Assembly: GCF_009764645.1 (NCBI RefSeq)
Contig: NZ_RWIM01000017.1
Location: forward strand, 62,001 to 126,000
From: Pseudomonas sp. PB106
Lineage (GTDB): Bacteria > Pseudomonadota > Gammaproteobacteria > Pseudomonadales > Pseudomonadaceae
Length of the DNA: 64,000 nucleotides
Reading direction: 5' to 3'
Each line of letters starts with the position of its first letter. The stretch's first letter is position 1. The position numbers were made by a program, and so were the translations under genes. Of this stretch, positions 61,242 through 64,000 are shown one piece after another. Below the pieces are notes generated by a model. It saw nothing but the letters and a program-made list of their open reading frames with translations. It was not told the DNA's origin and did no database searches.

Positions 61242-62636
61242 TCAGGAATTTTCGATCAGGCTCTGCCGGCAATCGAGCACCAGTTTCGCCCCGCCCAGAT
61301 CACTGCTGCCGACTTCAAGGCTGAAGCCATGCAGGCTGACAATCGCCGCGACAATCGATAACCCCAAACCAAAACCACCCTGCGGCTGCCCGCCCTCGGC
61401 GCGATAGAAGCGCTGGAACACCGCCTCACGCTCAGCCTCGGGAATCCCCGGCCCGGAGTCGTGCACTTCAATCCGCGTCCGCCCACCCGCATTCACGCCG
61501 CGCAACATCACCGTGCCGCCCGGCGGGGTGAACTTGATCGAGTTGCTCAGCAGGTTCGCCAACGCTTCGAACAGCAATGCCCGATCACCGTTCAGCGGCG
61601 GCAACGTCTCTGGCATGTTCAGCTCAAAACGCAGTTCGCCTTCCTCGGCCAGCGGCAGGTAAAACTCATGCAATTCTTCCAGCAACTGCACCGGATCGAG
61701 CTCGACAAAACCTGAGCGGCGCTGACGATCCTCCAGCTCGGAAATCCGCAGCAATCCGCGAAACCGCGCCATCAGCGTATCCGCTTCCGCCAGCACCAGA
61801 TCCAGTTGCGCTGCTTCCTGCGACCCTTCGCCGGCCTGTTGCTGCATGCGGTAAAGCTGCGCGCGCAGGCGCGTCAGCGGCGTGCGCAAATCATGGGCGA
61901 TGTTGTCGCAGACGCCTTTGACTTCATTCATCAAGCGCTCGATGCGCTCCAGCATCGCGTTGACGATGGCGGCGAGCATGTCCAGTTCATCGCGGCGATT
62001 GGACAACGGCAAGCGGTGTGTCAGGTCGCCGGCGACAATCGCTTGGGCGCTGGCCTGAATCGCCCGGATCCGCCGCAGCGGTCGGCGCCGCAGCAAATGC
62101 CAACCGGCAATCCCCGGCAGAATCGTCAGCGATACGCCCCAGAACAATGCATGCAAAATGATCCGCGTCACCGCGAACAGCGAGCCGTTGTCGCGCAACA
62201 ACACCAGCCAGCGCCCGTCGCGGGTTTGCGTGGCGACGGCGTCGCAGCTGTCATTGGGCAGGGTCGGGTCATCGGAGTTGGCGCAGTCGGCGAGCATGTG
62301 GATCTTGCCGTCCAGCGGCAGGCCTGCGGGGATCTGCTGGAGTGCGCCGCCGAGGTAAACGCCTTCGGCATCGAACAGGCCATAGGCGTCGATGCCGCGA
62401 ATGTCGAAGGTCATGCTGGCGGCGAGCGCTTCTTCCAGTTGCTCACCGCGAAAGTGCGAGAACAGGTGCTGACGTTGCATCAGCGAATGTTTGGCGAGGT
62501 TGTCGAGGTAGCCGGAGACTTCGTAGTACATGACCCCCATGAGGATCGCGCTCCACGCCACGAACAGCGAACTGTACAGCGCCAGCAAGCGGCTGCTGGA
62601 AGAGCGCCAACCGTCAGACGGGTTCGGCAATGACAT
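61242..62636 (-). CDS. Sensor histidine kinase
   Basis: A 464-residue transmembrane kinase. TM1 at 16-38, a periplasmic sensor (39-154) with two cysteines (C118, C131), TM2 at 155-182, HAMP to about 235, HisKA with H248 (DNIAHDLRTPLTRL), and HATPase with N box LANLLSNSIKF, DSGPGIPEAER and FGLGLSIV. It overlaps the regulator gene by 23 bases. Stimulus unknown. Confidence 0.93.
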   Translation of the reverse strand: MSLPNPSDGWRSSSSRLLALYSSLFVAWSAILMGVMYYEVSGYLDNLAKHSLMQRQHLFSHFRGEQLEEALAASMTFDIRGIDAYGLFDAEGVYLGGALQQIPAGLPLDGKIHMLADCANSDDPTLPNDSCDAVATQTRDGRWLVLLRDNGSLFAVTRIILHALFWGVSLTILPGIAGWHLLRRRPLRRIRAIQASAQAIVAGDLTHRLPLSNRRDELDMLAAIVNAMLERIERLMNEVKGVCDNIAHDLRTPLTRLRAQLYRMQQQAGEGSQEAAQLDLVLAEADTLMARFRGLLRISELEDRQRRSGFVELDPVQLLEELHEFYLPLAEEGELRFELNMPETLPPLNGDRALLFEALANLLSNSIKFTPPGGTVMLRGVNAGGRTRIEVHDSGPGIPEAEREAVFQRFYRAEGGQPQGGFGLGLSIVAAIVSLHGFSLEVGSSDLGGAKLVLDCRQSLIENS

Positions 62637-63297
62637 AACCCGAGCCCCGTACCGTGCGGATCAGCGGAACATTGCCCGCAGCGTCGATTTTCTTGCGCAG
62701 ACGGCCAATGTGCACATCGATCAGGTTGGTCCCCGGGTCGAAGTGATAACCCCAGACCTCTTCGAAAATCATCATCCGCGAGAGTATCTGGCCGCTGTTG
62801 CGCATCAGGAATTCCAGCAGTTTGTATTCGGTCGGCAGCAGCGTCAGCACCTGCTCGGCACGGCGTGCTTCATGGCTGATCAAGTCGAGTTCGAGGTCGG
62901 CCACCTGCAACGTTGTAGCTTGGGTAGCGCCGCTGTTTTGTCGACGCAGCAACACTTCAACCCGCGCCGCCATTTCATCGGTGGCGAACGGTTTGGTCAG
63001 GTAGTCATCGCCGCCGGCGCGCAAGCCGCGCACACGTTCGTCAACATCGGAGAGGGCGCTGATCATCAGAATCGGCGTGGCCACGCCCATGGTGCGCAGG
63101 GTAGTGACGATGGCCAGACCGTCGAGTTCGGGCAACATGCGGTCGAGGGTAATCAGGTCATAGTTGCCGCTCACGGCACGGTCGAGACCTTCGCGGCCAT
63201 TGTCGACCCAGTCGACCTCCAGCCCGTGGCTGCTCAATTCGGCAACGATTTCCCGGGCGGTCACGGCGTCGTCTTCGATGGTCAAGATACGAGTCAT
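62614..63297 (-). CDS. OmpR/PhoB-family response regulator
   Basis: A 227-residue regulator with receiver D52 (LITLDRMLPELDG) and a C-terminal winged helix (VLTLLPTEYKLLEFLMRNSGQ, LIDVHIGRLRKKID). Partner kinase overlaps its 3' end. Divergent from the membrane gene at 63605. Start at 63297 (MTRILTIEDD). Confidence 0.94.
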   Translation of the reverse strand: MTRILTIEDDAVTAREIVAELSSHGLEVDWVDNGREGLDRAVSGNYDLITLDRMLPELDGLAIVTTLRTMGVATPILMISALSDVDERVRGLRAGGDDYLTKPFATDEMAARVEVLLRRQNSGATQATTLQVADLELDLISHEARRAEQVLTLLPTEYKLLEFLMRNSGQILSRMMIFEEVWGYHFDPGTNLIDVHIGRLRKKIDAAGNVPLIRTVRGSGYVIAEPV

Positions 63298-63604
63298 AGG
63301 CAGGCCTGCTGATCGGTTCAAACGGAATGGCTGCATTTTGCCAAGAAATTTCCGTGACGCTTTAAATTAACTTTCATGTTGACCTGTCACAAACGCAAAT
63401 TTCGAACCTTATGGATATTCGCCGCCAATGCATAAAACCCGCTGTTATTCGGCGCTTGTTGCAATTTGCATGGTCTTAGGAAGTTCATCTTTTCTAAGTC
63501 ATTGAAACAAAAGGATTAATTTAATTGATGCGACTGGCACGGTCACTGCAATTCATCTGATGACGAGTTGTAACACTATTTTTCATGCCTGGAGCAGAAC
63601 AACA
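63298..63604. other. Divergent intergenic region, regulator / membrane protein
   Basis: 307 bases, AT-richer than average, with no supported gene. CTTTCAT (63371) and CTGTCAC (63384) half-match a Pho-type direct repeat but the spacing is 13 not 11. I see nothing else firm. Both promoters must lie here. Confidence 0.45.
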
Positions 63605-64000
63605 ATGAATAGATCCCCTGATGGGTTTTATCCTGCCGCAGAAGAGTCGAGCAGCGTTTCGGGCGTGTCCTGGGGCGCGATCTTCGCCGGTGCTGCGGCT
63701 GCCGCTGCACTGTCGATGATTTTGGTCCTGCTCGGGTTCGGTTTGGGTTTCTCTGCCGTTTCACCGTGGGCCGGAGAGGGCGTCAGCGCCAAGGGCCTGG
63801 GCATTTCAACGATTGTCTGGCTGGCGGTGACGCAGATCATCGCTTCCGGTATGGGTGGCTACATCGCCGGTCGCTTGCGCGTGAAGTGGGCGAACATGCA
63901 CGGTGACGAGGTGTATTTCCGTGACACTGCTCACGGCTTCCTCGCTTGGTGCGTGGCTACTCTGGTCACTGCAGTTCTGGTGGTCGGCTCGGTCAGCAGC
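63605..64000 (+). CDS. Membrane protein, unknown (cut by right edge)
   Basis: The first 132 codons of a gene. Two or more TM stretches are visible (GAIFAGAAAAAALSMILVLLGFGLGFSAV and STIVWLAVTQIIASGMGGYIAG, then a third beginning at HGFLAW). The GVSWGAIFAG opening resembles Pseudomonas proteins labelled PhnA-like; a name not supported by function. Start at 63605 (MNRSPDGFYP); a GAGCAG precedes. Confidence 0.7.
   Translation, partial: MNRSPDGFYPAAEESSSVSGVSWGAIFAGAAAAAALSMILVLLGFGLGFSAVSPWAGEGVSAKGLGISTIVWLAVTQIIASGMGGYIAGRLRVKWANMHGDEVYFRDTAHGFLAWCVATLVTAVLVVGSVSS

Noticed and set aside
63371..63390. Pho-box-like direct repeat before the right-edge gene
   Set aside because: Spacing is 13 instead of 11 bases and the first half is poorly matched.

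Overview
The window is a stretch of chromosome from a Pseudomonas of the fluorescens complex. This rests on gene order and protein sequences I recognise (mnmA-nudJ-icd2/icd-cspD/clpS-clpA-infA-bpt-aat-trxB-ftsK-lolA-rarA-crcB-serS-cysG-tus closely follows the P. aeruginosa PA26xx region), on high GC with Pseudomonas codon use, and on many REP-type palindromes of the fluorescens kind. No rRNA, tRNA, CRISPR array, transposase or integrase was seen.

Layout. 1-25000 is conserved core: tRNA thiolation (mnmA, cut by the left edge; tusDCBE at 22550-23925), the TCA branch point with two unrelated isocitrate dehydrogenases in divergent orientation, the N-degron pathway (clpS, clpA, aat, bpt), cell division and envelope genes (ftsK, lolA), replication repair (rarA), fluoride export (crcB), serS and siroheme synthesis (cysG). 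A 0.7-kb imperfect inverted repeat fills the clpA-infA gap. 25000-43800 is a typical Pseudomonas mosaic of single genes and small units: acetyltransferases, a hemerythrin-like protein, a leaderless LPMO-like protein, nudK, ogt, ggt, an isochorismatase-fold hydrolase, a SulP transporter, a soluble hybrid kinase, an AhpD-like/AraC divergent pair, an EamA exporter beside a MocR regulator, a cytochrome c and a diguanylate cyclase.

43800-47600 is the most unusual part. A small exported protein made almost entirely of nine 13-residue repeats is followed by an AT-richer island with two divergent unrecognised genes: a two-TM membrane protein with a cytosolic helical domain, and a 624-residue protein with a PD-(D/E)XK-like C-terminal signature. 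I propose this pair as a candidate undescribed defence or stress module; that is inference.

47600-64000 returns to ordinary content: periplasmic chorismate mutase, MATE exporter, membrane acyltransferase, YceI protein, a DmpA-type peptidase, a LuxR-type regulator, an RNA methyltransferase, a stand-alone receiver, a HAD phosphatase, an ICMT-like membrane methyltransferase, a LysR regulator divergent from an aldo/keto reductase-SDR-SRPBCC operon, an OmpR-type two-component pair, and a membrane protein cut by the right edge. REP pairs sit in many intergenic gaps from 1.4 kb to 61 kb.
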